The translations under genes were made by a program, and so were the position numbers. Of a DNA stretch of 6,371 nucleotides, positions 1 through 6,137 are shown piece after piece. The notes under the pieces were generated by a model. It was not told the DNA's origin and did no database searches. It worked only from the letters and a program-made list of their open reading frames with translations. Position 1 is the first letter of the stretch, and every line of letters begins with the position of its first letter. The DNA comes from JBBILG01 sp037445085 (GTDB taxonomy: Bacteria > Pseudomonadota > Gammaproteobacteria > Burkholderiales > Methylophilaceae), in contig JBBILG010000095.1 in NCBI GenBank assembly GCA_037445085.1, positions 1-6,371 of the forward strand, written 5' to 3'.

Positions 1-345
1 TTCGCCCACGAGAGCTGCGGCTTCTGCACCCCATGCCGGGTCGGCACTTCCATACTCAAGGAAACCATGGACAAGCTCCACAAGGGCCACGGCACCCCGT
101 ATGACCTCAATGAGCTGCACAAACTCAACCACGTGCTGCTCGCCACCGCGCACTGCGGGCTGGGCCACACCGCCTGCAACCCGGTGCTGGACACCCTGAA
201 GCATTTCCGCCCCGCCTACGAGCGGCGCCTGAAATCGCTGGATTTCGTGCCGGCCTTCGACCTCGACGGTGCGCTGGCGGCGGCGCGGCAGATGACCGGG
301 CGCAACGACCCCGGCGCCCATCTCAGCACGGCGGAGGAAGGATGA
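1..345 (+). CDS. hoxF: HoxF, diaphorase flavoprotein subunit of NAD-reducing hydrogenase (C-terminal part only)
   Basis: The frame is open from base 1, so only the last 114 residues are present; the FMN- and NAD-binding parts lie left of the window. HoxF is the NuoF-like subunit where electrons from H2 oxidation reach FMN and reduce NAD+ in the cytoplasm. The visible part starts in the family's 4Fe-4S binding motif E-S-C-G-F-C-T-P-C-R, with cysteines at window residues 6, 9 and 12. The fourth ligand is probably the cysteine at window residue 52, in H-C-G-L-G-H. The segment after it (residues about 67-100), with its R-R-L-K-S-L-D-F-V-P-A-F-D-L-D stretch, is typical of HoxF rather than of complex I NuoF, as far as I can recall. 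The stop TGA (343-345) overlaps the hoxU start as ATGA, so the two are translationally coupled. An ATG at 67 lies inside the reading frame and is not a gene start. Confidence 0.95.
   Translation, partial: FAHESCGFCTPCRVGTSILKETMDKLHKGHGTPYDLNELHKLNHVLLATAHCGLGHTACNPVLDTLKHFRPAYERRLKSLDFVPAFDLDGALAAARQMTGRNDPGAHLSTAEEG
333..341 (+). promoter_or_regulatory. Ribosome-binding site of hoxU, with two possible start codons
   Basis: The last codons of hoxF hold a purine-rich stretch, GGAGGAAGG, directly before ATG 342. GGAGG (333-337) is 4 bases from ATG 342 and 10 from a second in-frame ATG at 348; the AAGG part is 6 bases from ATG 348. The start at 342 gives the ATGA overlap with hoxF and is annotated here. 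The start at 348 would shorten HoxU by two residues to M-S-D-A-Q and has an equally good spacing, so the two cannot be told apart from sequence. Confidence 0.6.
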
Positions 346-1085
346 ACATGAGCGACGCCCAACCCACCTTCCGTCTCGATGGCGAGGACATTCCTTTCGA
401 GCCCGGCCAGACCGTGTTGCAGGCCGCGCTGGCGGCCGGACGCCACATCCCGCATCTGTGCTACCACCCGGAATTCAAGCCGCACGGGAGCTGCAAGGTA
501 TGCACGGTGGAAGCCGGCGGCCGCACCACCGCCGCCTGCACCTGCCCCGCCGCGCCGGGCCTGGAGGTGAAGGGCGAGACGCCGGAGCTGCATGAGATGC
601 GCGCCATCCTGGTGCAGATGCTGTTCGCCGAGGGCAACCACTTCTGCCCTTCGTGCGAGAAAAGCGGCGACTGCATGCTGCAGGCGCTGGGCTACGACCT
701 CGGCGTGATGACGGCCGGCTTCCGCTACCTCTACCCCAACCGCGAGGTGGACGCCTCGCACCCGGACATCCTGCTCGACTTCAACCGCTGCATCCTGTGC
801 GAGCTGTGCGTGCGCGCCTCCAACGAGGTCGACGGCAAGGGCGTATTCGCCCTGTCCGGGCGCGGGTTGACCAAGCACCTCATCGTCAATGCCGAATCCG
901 GCAAGCTGGCCGATACCGACATCGCGCTCACCGACAAGGCCATGGAAGTGTGCCCGGTCGGGGTAATTTTGCGCAAGCGCGTCGGCTTCGCCGTGCCCAT
1001 CGGCCGACGCAAGTACGACCTCCAGCCGGTCAGCGAGCGCGCCCTGGAGGACGCGCCGCGCGTGCCGGGGCAGAAACATGAGTGA
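342..1085 (+). CDS. hoxU: HoxU, iron-sulfur diaphorase subunit of NAD-reducing hydrogenase
   Basis: This 247-residue protein matches the usual HoxU length (about 235-245). It resembles the N-terminal part of complex I NuoG and carries electrons between the hydrogenase dimer HoxY/HoxH and HoxF. Residues 8-78 form a plant-type 2Fe-2S domain with C40, C51, C54 and a fourth ligand at C66, or possibly C68. Residues 97-111 hold the HoxU-type N-H-F-C-x2-C-x5-C motif (H100, C102, C105, C111) for a 4Fe-4S cluster. A further 4Fe-4S motif is C150-x2-C153-x2-C156 with C204-P. The sequence around it (N-R-C-I-L-C, and later C-P-V-G) is strongly family-like. The gene overlaps hoxF by 4 bases and hoxY by 8. 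No signal peptide is visible, as expected for a cytoplasmic subunit. The C-T-C at 66-68 is slightly unusual because the family more often has a single cysteine there. Confidence 0.96.
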   Translation: MNMSDAQPTFRLDGEDIPFEPGQTVLQAALAAGRHIPHLCYHPEFKPHGSCKVCTVEAGGRTTAACTCPAAPGLEVKGETPELHEMRAILVQMLFAEGNHFCPSCEKSGDCMLQALGYDLGVMTAGFRYLYPNREVDASHPDILLDFNRCILCELCVRASNEVDGKGVFALSGRGLTKHLIVNAESGKLADTDIALTDKAMEVCPVGVILRKRVGFAVPIGRRKYDLQPVSERALEDAPRVPGQKHE

Positions 1086-1623
1086 GACGAGGAAAATCCG
1101 CATCGCCACCGCGTCGCTGGCCGGCTGCTTCGGCTGCCACATGTCCTTTCTCGACATCGACGAACGCCTGTTCCCGCTGCTGGACCAGGTGGAGTTCGAT
1201 CGCTCGCCGTTCACCGACCTCAAGCACTGCGGCCCGTGCGACATCGGCATCGTCGAAGGCGGCGTGTGCAACGCCGAGAACGTGCACGTACTGCGCGAGT
1301 TCCGCAAAAACTGCAAGGTGCTCATCGCCATCGGCGCCTGCGCCATCAACGGCGGCCCGCCGGCGCAGCGCAACCACCTCGACCTGCGCGACTGCCTGCA
1401 GGAGGTGTACGTCACCGAGGGAGGGCTCGTCAACGGCCGCATCCCGGACGACCCCGAGCTGCCGCTGCCGCTGGACAAGGTGCACCCGCTGCACGAGGTG
1501 GTGATGGTGGATTATTTCATCCCCGGCTGCCCGCCTTCCGGGGACGCCATCTGGAAATTCCTCACCGACCTCCTGGCCGGCTGCACGCCGCGCCTGGGGC
1601 ACGGACTGATCCGGTATGACTAG
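1078..1623 (+). CDS. hoxY: HoxY, [NiFe]-hydrogenase small subunit
   Basis: This 181-residue protein is the small subunit that partners HoxH and holds the 4Fe-4S cluster proximal to the NiFe site. The four cluster ligands are visible as C17 and C20 in L-A-G-C-F-G-C-H, C88 in G-A-C-A-I-N-G-G, and C151 in P-G-C-P-P-S. There is no twin-arginine signal, and the C-terminal cluster domain found in membrane-bound uptake hydrogenases is absent. Both facts fit a short cytoplasmic HoxY. Extra cysteines at 51, 54, 64, 79 and 106 lie in otherwise conserved-looking text (K-H-C-G-P-C-D-I-G). The start ATG at 1078 overlaps the end of hoxU by 8 bases. Only a weak GGGG (1067-1070) sits upstream, so translation is probably coupled. 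The length suits the family and no in-frame alternative start is better. Confidence 0.96.
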   Translation: MSETRKIRIATASLAGCFGCHMSFLDIDERLFPLLDQVEFDRSPFTDLKHCGPCDIGIVEGGVCNAENVHVLREFRKNCKVLIAIGACAINGGPPAQRNHLDLRDCLQEVYVTEGGLVNGRIPDDPELPLPLDKVHPLHEVVMVDYFIPGCPPSGDAIWKFLTDLLAGCTPRLGHGLIRYD

Positions 1624-1632
1624 GCTGCCGCC

Positions 1633-3096
1633 ATGAACTTCGAACTGGAAACCGCGGAGAACCCGCAGAACCTGCGCCGCGTCGCCATCGACCCGGTGTC
1701 GCGCGTGGAGGGCCACGGCAAGGTGACGCTGCTGCTGGACGACGAAGACCGGGTGCGCCAGGTGCGCCTGCACATCGTCGAGTTCCGCGGCTTCGAAAAA
1801 TTCATCCAGGGCCGCCCCTACTGGGAAGTGCCGGTGATGGCGCAGCGCCTGTGCGGCATCTGCCCGGTCAGCCACCACCTCGCCGCCGCCAAGGCCATGG
1901 ACATGATGCTGGGCGCGCGGCTCACGCCGACCGCGGACAAAATGCGCCGCCTCATGCACTACGGCCAGATCCTGCAGTCGCACGCGACGCACTTCTTCCA
2001 CCTGGCCTCGCCCGACCTCTTGTTTGGCTTCGATTCCGAGGTGGCACAGCGCAACATCGTTGGCGTCGCCGCGGCTTACCCGGATATCGCCCGTCAGGGC
2101 GTGCTGCTGCGCAAGTACGGTCAGGAAGTCATCCGCGTCACCGCCGGCAAGCGCATCCATGGCACCGGCGCCATCCCCGGCGGCGTCAACAAGAATCTCG
2201 GTCCGGCCGAGCGCGACGAGCTGCTGCGCGACATCGACCGCACCGTGGAGTGGAGCCGCGCGGCGGTGCACCTGGTGCGCCGGCTGTTCGAGCAGGACCT
2301 GGCGTTCTACAACGCATTCGGTCGTTTCGAGGCGGGCTCCCTCTGCCTGATCCGTGCCGACGGCGCCATGGATCTCTACCACGGTGGCCTGCGCGCGCGC
2401 GATGCCGCCGGCAACCTCCTGTTCGACCATGCGGATTACGGCCGCTACTGGGACTACATCCTGGAGGAAGTCAAGCCGTGGTCGTACATGAAGTTCCCCT
2501 TCCTGCGCGCACTGGGGCCGGATGCGGGCTGGTACCGTGTCGGGCCGTTGAGCCGCGTCACCCATTGCGACTTCATCCCCACCCCGCTCGCCGAAGCCGA
2601 GCGGCAGGCATTCCTGGCCTTCGACGACGGTCGTGCTGCCGGGGCGACACTGGGCTTCCACTGGGCACGCATGATTGAGATGCTGCACGCTGCCGAAGCC
2701 ATCCGCGAGCTGCTGCACGACCCCGACCTGCGGGGAGACGCACTGGTCAGCCACGGCCAGCGCCAGGAGCGCGGCGTGGGCGTGATCGAGGCGCCGCGCG
2801 GCACGCTCATCCACCACTACCGGGTGGACGAGCACGACATCGTCACGCGCGCCAACCTCATCGTCTCCACCACCCACAACAACCACGCCATGAACCGTGC
2901 GGTGCGCGAGGTGGCCAAGCGCCATCTGGACGGCCGCAAGCTCACCGAGGGCCTGCTCAACCACATCGAGGTGGCCATCCGCGCCTTCGACCCTTGTCTT
3001 TCCTGCGCCACGCATGCCCTGGGAAAGATGCCGATGTCGGTCGAACTGCGGGACGCGCGCGGCCACCTAATCGACAACCTGTCGCGCGATGGCTGA
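1633..3096 (+). CDS. hoxH: HoxH, [NiFe]-hydrogenase large (catalytic) subunit precursor
   Basis: This 487-residue protein is the catalytic subunit that splits or forms H2 at the NiFe(CN)2CO centre. The N-terminal nickel motif is R-L-C-G-I-C-P-V-S-H-H with C74 and C77. The C-terminal motif is D-P-C-L-S-C-A-T-H with C455 and C458. Other family landmarks are D-P-V-S-R-V-E-G-H (residues 20-28) and G-K-R-I-H-G-T-G-A-I-P-G-G (172-184). After H461 comes a 26-residue tail beginning A-L-G; in this family the protease removes it once nickel is in place, so the gene encodes an unprocessed precursor. hoxH begins 9 bases after the hoxY stop, the only real gap in the hox block, with no strong Shine-Dalgarno sequence. 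No earlier in-frame start exists before the TAG of hoxY. Its last 8 bases overlap hoxW. Confidence 0.97.
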   Translation: MNFELETAENPQNLRRVAIDPVSRVEGHGKVTLLLDDEDRVRQVRLHIVEFRGFEKFIQGRPYWEVPVMAQRLCGICPVSHHLAAAKAMDMMLGARLTPTADKMRRLMHYGQILQSHATHFFHLASPDLLFGFDSEVAQRNIVGVAAAYPDIARQGVLLRKYGQEVIRVTAGKRIHGTGAIPGGVNKNLGPAERDELLRDIDRTVEWSRAAVHLVRRLFEQDLAFYNAFGRFEAGSLCLIRADGAMDLYHGGLRARDAAGNLLFDHADYGRYWDYILEEVKPWSYMKFPFLRALGPDAGWYRVGPLSRVTHCDFIPTPLAEAERQAFLAFDDGRAAGATLGFHWARMIEMLHAAEAIRELLHDPDLRGDALVSHGQRQERGVGVIEAPRGTLIHHYRVDEHDIVTRANLIVSTTHNNHAMNRAVREVAKRHLDGRKLTEGLLNHIEVAIRAFDPCLSCATHALGKMPMSVELRDARGHLIDNLSRDG

Positions 3097-3574
3097 CCCG
3101 GCACCCCGCCTCATCATCGGCATCGGCAACCCCAGCCGCGGCGACGACGCCTTGGGGCCGCTGTGCATCATGCGCCTGGAACGGCTCGGCCTGCCGGACA
3201 CCGAGCTGCTCACCGATTTCCAGTTGCAGGTGGAATACGCGCTCGACCTGACCGGCCGCGCCGAGGTGATCTTCGTCGATGCCACGGCCAGCGGAGCGGC
3301 CCCCTATACCTTCACGCCGGTGCATCCACAGGCCGACCGCAGCTACAGCAGCCACGCGGTGTCGCCCGCCGCGCTGCTCGCCGCCTGCCGCAACATTGGC
3401 GTGCCGCTGCCGCAATCGGCCTACGTACTGGCCATCCGCGGCCAGGATTTCGCGCTGGGCGCCCCGCTCGGCGATGCGGCCGGGCAGCATCTGGAGGCCG
3501 CGCTGGATTTCCTGGCCCGGCACTGCCGGCCCGCCCGTGTCGAAACGGGCCAAGGCCCGCTCACGCCACCCTGA
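3089..3574 (+). CDS. hoxW: HoxW, HoxH-specific maturation endopeptidase
   Basis: This 161-residue protein belongs to the HybD/HupD/HoxW hydrogenase protease family, which senses nickel in the immature large subunit and cuts off its C-terminal peptide. The N-terminal G-I-G-N-P-S-R-G-D-D-A-L-G-P motif (residues 11-24) is diagnostic. By position, the likely nickel-sensing residues are D20 (the equivalent is Glu in HybD), D64 in I-F-V-D-A-T, and H89 in Y-S-S-H-A-V-S-P. The start ATG overlaps the end of hoxH by 8 bases and has no Shine-Dalgarno sequence, so it probably relies on reinitiation after hoxH. That would link protease supply to substrate supply. The next in-frame ATG (residue 28) would remove the motif, which supports this start. 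Its partner site is the H461/A462 junction of HoxH. It is the last gene of the plus-strand block. Confidence 0.93.
   Translation: MADPAPRLIIGIGNPSRGDDALGPLCIMRLERLGLPDTELLTDFQLQVEYALDLTGRAEVIFVDATASGAAPYTFTPVHPQADRSYSSHAVSPAALLAACRNIGVPLPQSAYVLAIRGQDFALGAPLGDAAGQHLEAALDFLARHCRPARVETGQGPLTPP
3533..3559 (+). repeat. Two overlapping, mutually exclusive inverted repeats in the 3' end of hoxW
   Basis: GCCCGT (3533-3538) can pair with ACGGGC (3545-3550) across a 6-base loop. The shared arm CGGGCC (3546-3551) can instead pair with GGCCCG (3554-3559). Only one of the two can form at a time. They lie in coding sequence, and in DNA this GC-rich such repeats can arise by chance, so no function is claimed. 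They sit just before the convergent junction. Confidence 0.35.
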
Positions 3575-3594
3575 CCCCGGCGCCGCCCGGTCAG
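3571..3594. terminator. Possible bidirectional hairpin between hoxW and hypE
   Basis: CTGACC (3571-3576, containing the hoxW stop codon) and GGTCAG (3589-3594) form a perfect 6-base-pair stem around a 12-base GC-rich loop. The loop includes the palindrome GGCGCC (3579-3584). The position, in the 36-base gap between two convergent genes, suits a shared terminator. However, neither strand has a run of T after the stem and the stem is short, so an intrinsic terminator is only a weak call. Rho-dependent or collision-based termination is equally possible. Confidence 0.3.
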
Positions 3595-3610
3595 GCGATT
3601 CGCGGCCCGC

Positions 3611-4651
3611 TCAGCAGATGCGGGGCAGCTGCTCGCCCGTCAGCCAGTCCACCATGCGCCGGCCGCCCAGCAGGGTGGTCATCTGCACGAAGCCGTGCGC
3701 GTCCGCCACCACTTCCCCGATGACGGCGGCATTCCCGCCCAGCGGGTGGGCGCGCATCACGGTCAGCAGGCGCGCGGCATCCGCCGCCGCGCAGACGGCC
3801 ACCAGCTTGCCCTCGTTGGCGACATGCAGCGGATCCAGGCCGAGAAACTCGCAGGCGGCGGCCACCGCCGGCCTGACCGGAATGGCGGCTTCATCGAGCC
3901 GCATGCCCACGCCGGACTGCCGGGCGATTTCGTTGAGCGTGGCGGCAAGCCCGCCGCGCGTGGGGTCGCGCAGCACCCGGATGGCGGCCCCGCTGTCCAG
4001 CATGGCGGAAACCAGGCCGTGCAGCGCCGCCGTATCCGACACGATGGGCGAATCGAAACCCAGCCCCTCGCGCGCGGCCAGGATAGCCATGCCGTGATCG
4101 CCCAGGCTGCCGGACAGCAGGATCGCATCACCCGGCCACGCGCGGTCGCCGGACAGGGTAATGCCCTCGCGCGCCGCCCCGACGCCGGTGGTGGTGATGA
4201 ACACGCCGTCGCCCTTGCCCTGCTCGACGACCTTGGTATCGCCGGTGACCACGGGCACGCCGGCATCCTGCGCCGCCTGCGCCATGCTCGCCACGATGCG
4301 CCGCAGGTCGGCGAGCGGAAAACCTTCTTCCAGGATGAAGGAAGCCGCCAGATAGAGCGGCCGCGCGCCCATCACGGCGACGTCGTTGAGCGTGCCGTGC
4401 ACCGCGAGACGGCCGATGTCGCCGCCGGGGAAGAACAGCGGCGACACCACGTGGCTGTCGGTGGCCATCACCAGCCGCCCCGGCACCTGCGGCAGCAGCG
4501 CGCCGTCGTTGCCCTGTGCCAGATGAATATTGCCGAAGGCGGCCGCAAACAGCTCCTCGATGAGCTGTGTCATGGCGCGCCCGCCCCCGCCATGGCCGAG
4601 GTCGATGCGGCCATGCACGAGGTCGAGCGGACGCCCGTAGTCACGCTTCAT
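3611..4651 (-). CDS. hypE: HypE, carbamoyl-dehydrating thiocyanate-forming hydrogenase maturation protein
   Basis: HypE takes a carbamoyl group from HypF on its C-terminal cysteine, dehydrates it with ATP to a thiocyanate, and donates cyanide to the iron held by HypC-HypD. The 346-residue protein ends in the expected P-R-I-C, with C346 as the carrier. It has PurM/ThiL-like ATP-binding motifs: L-G-H-G-G-G-G (18-24), D-S-H-V-V-S-P and P-G-G-D-I-G (65-80), V-H-G-T-L-N-D-V-A-V-M-G-A (84-96), V-T-G-D-T-K (135-140) and R-D-P-T-R-G-G (228-234). The open frame extends upstream to about 4882, but that part is low-complexity Ala/Gly/Arg text antisense-like in nature and overlaps the neighbouring gene. 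The ATG at 4651 gives the normal family length and an ATGA overlap with the upstream stop. There is no clear Shine-Dalgarno sequence, so coupling to the upstream gene is likely. Confidence 0.96.
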   Translation of the reverse strand: MKRDYGRPLDLVHGRIDLGHGGGGRAMTQLIEELFAAAFGNIHLAQGNDGALLPQVPGRLVMATDSHVVSPLFFPGGDIGRLAVHGTLNDVAVMGARPLYLAASFILEEGFPLADLRRIVASMAQAAQDAGVPVVTGDTKVVEQGKGDGVFITTTGVGAAREGITLSGDRAWPGDAILLSGSLGDHGMAILAAREGLGFDSPIVSDTAALHGLVSAMLDSGAAIRVLRDPTRGGLAATLNEIARQSGVGMRLDEAAIPVRPAVAAACEFLGLDPLHVANEGKLVAVCAAADAARLLTVMRAHPLGGNAAVIGEVVADAHGFVQMTTLLGGRRMVDWLTGEQLPRIC

Positions 4652-4660
4652 GGGATGAAG
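4646..4660 (-). promoter_or_regulatory. Small hairpin enclosing the hypE start codon
   Basis: On the minus strand CTTCAT, CCC and ATGAAG follow each other: a perfect 6-base-pair stem with a 3-base loop. The 3' arm starts with the hypE ATG and also contains the TGA of the upstream gene. If it forms in the mRNA it would hide the start codon until the ribosome translating the upstream gene opens it. The stem is short and AU-containing, so its stability is modest. Confidence 0.4.
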
Positions 4661-5001
4661 GAAAACATCTCCGGCCGGCTCCGGCGGTAGACGCGCAGCC
4701 ACAGCAGCAGCGCCGGCGCCAGCGTCTGCACGCCGGCCCACACCGCCGCGCGCTCGCGCAGACCGTCCGTCTTGAGCTGCATGCCCAGCGCCGTCCAGCC
4801 CGCCCAGTCGATATCCGCCAGCAGCATCCGCGTCTCCGCCGGCAGGCTGGCCACGGTCTCGGTCATGATGCGCAACTGGCACAGCACCTCCTCCCGCGCA
4901 AGGCGGCTGGCGAAGAAGGCATCGGCGTCCAGCCCGTCAGTGAGGGCCAGCACGGCGGTCGCGGCGTCCTCCAGGATGCCGAGCAGCGCGCCGTTCAGCA
5001 T
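4648..5001 (-). CDS. HepT/DUF86-like HEPN-fold protein lacking the catalytic RNase motif, embedded in the hyp operon
   Basis: This 117-residue protein is not a known Hyp factor. Its layout matches HepT/DUF86 HEPN proteins: an N-terminal helix with I-L-E-D-A (9-13), G-L-D-A-D-A-F-F-A-S-R-L (23-34, family form G-x-D-x-x-x-F), a helix with V-L-C-Q-L-R-I-M-T-E (39-48), L-P-A-E-T-R (53-58), D-I-D-W (63-66), L-G-M (72-74) and A-x-V-W-x-x-V (86-91). Active HepT toxins carry R-x4-6-H after the G-M/F step. Here the text reads G-M-Q-L-K-T-D-G, about three residues shorter, and no histidine exists anywhere, so RNase activity by the known mechanism is excluded. No nucleotidyltransferase (MntA) partner is adjacent. 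Start ATG 5001 overlaps the hypD stop as ATGCTGA, and its stop overlaps hypE as ATGA. GGAAG (5006-5010) is 4 bases upstream. The frame continues upstream inside hypD, but that part is arginine-rich shadow sequence. The hydrophobic C-terminal helix (about 94-105) is followed by a basic patch (R-R-S-R). Its function is unknown; a structural helper in HypCD-HypE assembly is inference. Confidence 0.7.
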   Translation of the reverse strand: MLNGALLGILEDAATAVLALTDGLDADAFFASRLAREEVLCQLRIMTETVASLPAETRMLLADIDWAGWTALGMQLKTDGLRERAAVWAGVQTLAPALLLWLRVYRRSRPEMFSFIP

Positions 5002-6137
5002 GCCGCTTCCGCCGCCAGCGGGAGCTGGCGGAAGCGCCCGTAACTGTAATGAGCGGCACACGCGCCTTCGGACGACACCATGCAGGAACCCACGGGGGTA
5101 TCGGGCGTACACGCCGTGCCGAAGATTTTGCAGTCCTGCGGGCGCTTCTCGCCGCGCAGGATGGCGCCGCACTCGCAGGCCTTGTGGTCTGGCACCGGCC
5201 GGTAGTCCGCAGCGAATTTCCGCTCGGCGTCGAAGGCGGCGTACCGGGTCCGCAGCCTGAGCGCGCTGTGCGGCACCGTGCCCAGACCGCGCCACTCGAA
5301 ACGGTCGCGCAGCTCGAACACCTCGGCGACGATGGCCTGCGCCTTGCGGTTGCCCTCGCGCGTCACCGCGCGGGTGAATTCGTTTTCCACCTCGGCACGG
5401 CCCGCGTTGACCTGGCGGATCAGCATGAGGATCGCCTGCATCACGTCCAGCGGTTCGAAGCCGGCGATGGCCACCGGCTTGCGGTAATCGCGGGCAAACA
5501 CTTCATACGGCCGGCTGCCGATCACCGTGGACACGTGCGCCGGGCCGACGAAGCCGTCCAGCGGCACGGCAACGCCCTCCCGCTCCCCCGCCAGGATGGC
5601 GTGCATGGCCGCCGGCGTCAGCACGTGGTTGCACAGGATGCTGAAATTGGCGAGCCCTTCCGTCGCCGCCTGACGGATGACCACCGCGGTGGGCGGCGTG
5701 GTGGTCTCGAAGCCGATGGCGAGGAACACCACCTGCCGCTGCGGATGCTGGCGCGCCATCGCGAGCGCATCCTGCGTCGAATACACCATGCGCACGTCGG
5801 CGCCATCGGCGCGGGCGCGCATCAGCGTCAGCTTGCCGGACGCCGGCACGCGCAGCGTGTCGCCATAGGTGCAGAGAATGACGCCGTGCTCGCGCGCGAG
5901 GCGGATCGCCTGGTCGATGCGGCCGACGGGCAGCACGCACACCGGGCAACCGGGGCCGTGGATCATCTCGACATTGGGCGGCAGCAGGTCGGCGATGCCG
6001 TAGCGGGAAATGGCGTGGGTATGGCCGCCGCAGAATTCCATCAGCCGGTAGCGGCAGCCGGGCCTCGCCTCCCGCGCGATGTTGGCGGCGATGTTCCTGG
6101 CCAGCGCGGCATCGCGGAATTCGTCCACGTACTTCAC
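4995..6137 (-). CDS. hypD: HypD, iron-sulfur scaffold for Fe(CN)2CO assembly
   Basis: HypD, with HypC, holds the iron while cyanide (from HypE) and CO are attached. The 380-residue length is normal. Key residues are C36 in E-F-C-G-G-H-T-H, C64 and C67 in H-G-P-G-C-P-V-C, and a C-terminal cysteine group for the 4Fe-4S cluster (C321, C323, C336, C343, C352, C360), including D-C-K-I-F-G-T-A-C-T-P and P-V-G-S-C-M-V-S-S-E-G-A-C. The start chosen is GTG at 6137, which overlaps the hypC stop as GTGA and begins M-K-Y-V-D-E-F-R-D, typical of HypD. The open frame reaches further upstream to 6362, but that text is arginine-rich and antisense to nothing conserved; it lies in the hypC coding region in another frame. 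No strong Shine-Dalgarno sequence precedes the GTG, so coupling to hypC is likely. The last two residues share bases with the start of the next gene. Confidence 0.96.
   Translation of the reverse strand: MKYVDEFRDAALARNIAANIAREARPGCRYRLMEFCGGHTHAISRYGIADLLPPNVEMIHGPGCPVCVLPVGRIDQAIRLAREHGVILCTYGDTLRVPASGKLTLMRARADGADVRMVYSTQDALAMARQHPQRQVVFLAIGFETTTPPTAVVIRQAATEGLANFSILCNHVLTPAAMHAILAGEREGVAVPLDGFVGPAHVSTVIGSRPYEVFARDYRKPVAIAGFEPLDVMQAILMLIRQVNAGRAEVENEFTRAVTREGNRKAQAIVAEVFELRDRFEWRGLGTVPHSALRLRTRYAAFDAERKFAADYRPVPDHKACECGAILRGEKRPQDCKIFGTACTPDTPVGSCMVSSEGACAAHYSYGRFRQLPLAAEAAC
5004..5036 (-). promoter_or_regulatory. Strong hairpin at the hypD 3' end that masks the ribosome-binding site of the HEPN gene
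   Basis: Read on the minus strand, CGCTTCC-GCCAGC (5036-5024) pairs with GCTGGC (5019-5014) and GGAAGCG (5010-5004). This gives 13 base pairs, with a TCCC loop and a 3-base bulge (GGC) on the 3' side. A perfect 10-base-pair register, CGCTTCCGCC with GGCGGAAGCG, is an alternative. The 3' arm contains GGAAG, the only Shine-Dalgarno-like sequence before ATG 5001, and ends two bases before that ATG. A ribosome finishing hypD would open the hairpin, so expression of the small gene should depend on hypD translation. No T-tract follows, so it is not a typical terminator. Confidence 0.6.

Noticed and set aside
216..1478. A 420-codon open frame on the minus strand opposite hoxF, hoxU and hoxY
   Set aside because: The composition is low-complexity and no domain is recognisable; the plus strand carries the conserved iron-sulfur motifs.
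1030..3066. A 678-codon open frame on the minus strand opposite hoxY and hoxH
   Set aside because: It is rich in Val, Ala, Arg, Gln and His with no recognisable motif, and lies fully opposite genes with unmistakable catalytic motifs. Long antisense open frames are expected in GC-rich coding DNA.
3695..4690. A 331-codon open frame on the plus strand opposite hypE
   Set aside because: It has no recognisable domain and an arginine/glycine/histidine-rich composition; HypE on the other strand has full motifs and the terminal P-R-I-C.
4652..4882. An N-terminal extension of hypE by 77 codons
   Set aside because: The extension lies in another frame of the HEPN-like gene, has no family similarity, and would make HypE longer than the normal size. 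ATG 4651 gives the ATGA overlap.
4648..5001. An active HepT/MntA toxin-antitoxin module in the hyp operon
   Set aside because: The R-x4-6-H ribonuclease motif is absent, the protein has no histidine, and no nucleotidyltransferase gene is adjacent, so a functional toxin pair is not supported.
5004..5036. An intrinsic terminator between hypD and the next gene
   Set aside because: The stem is strong but no T-tract follows, and the downstream start codon overlaps the hypD stop, so termination here would make little sense.
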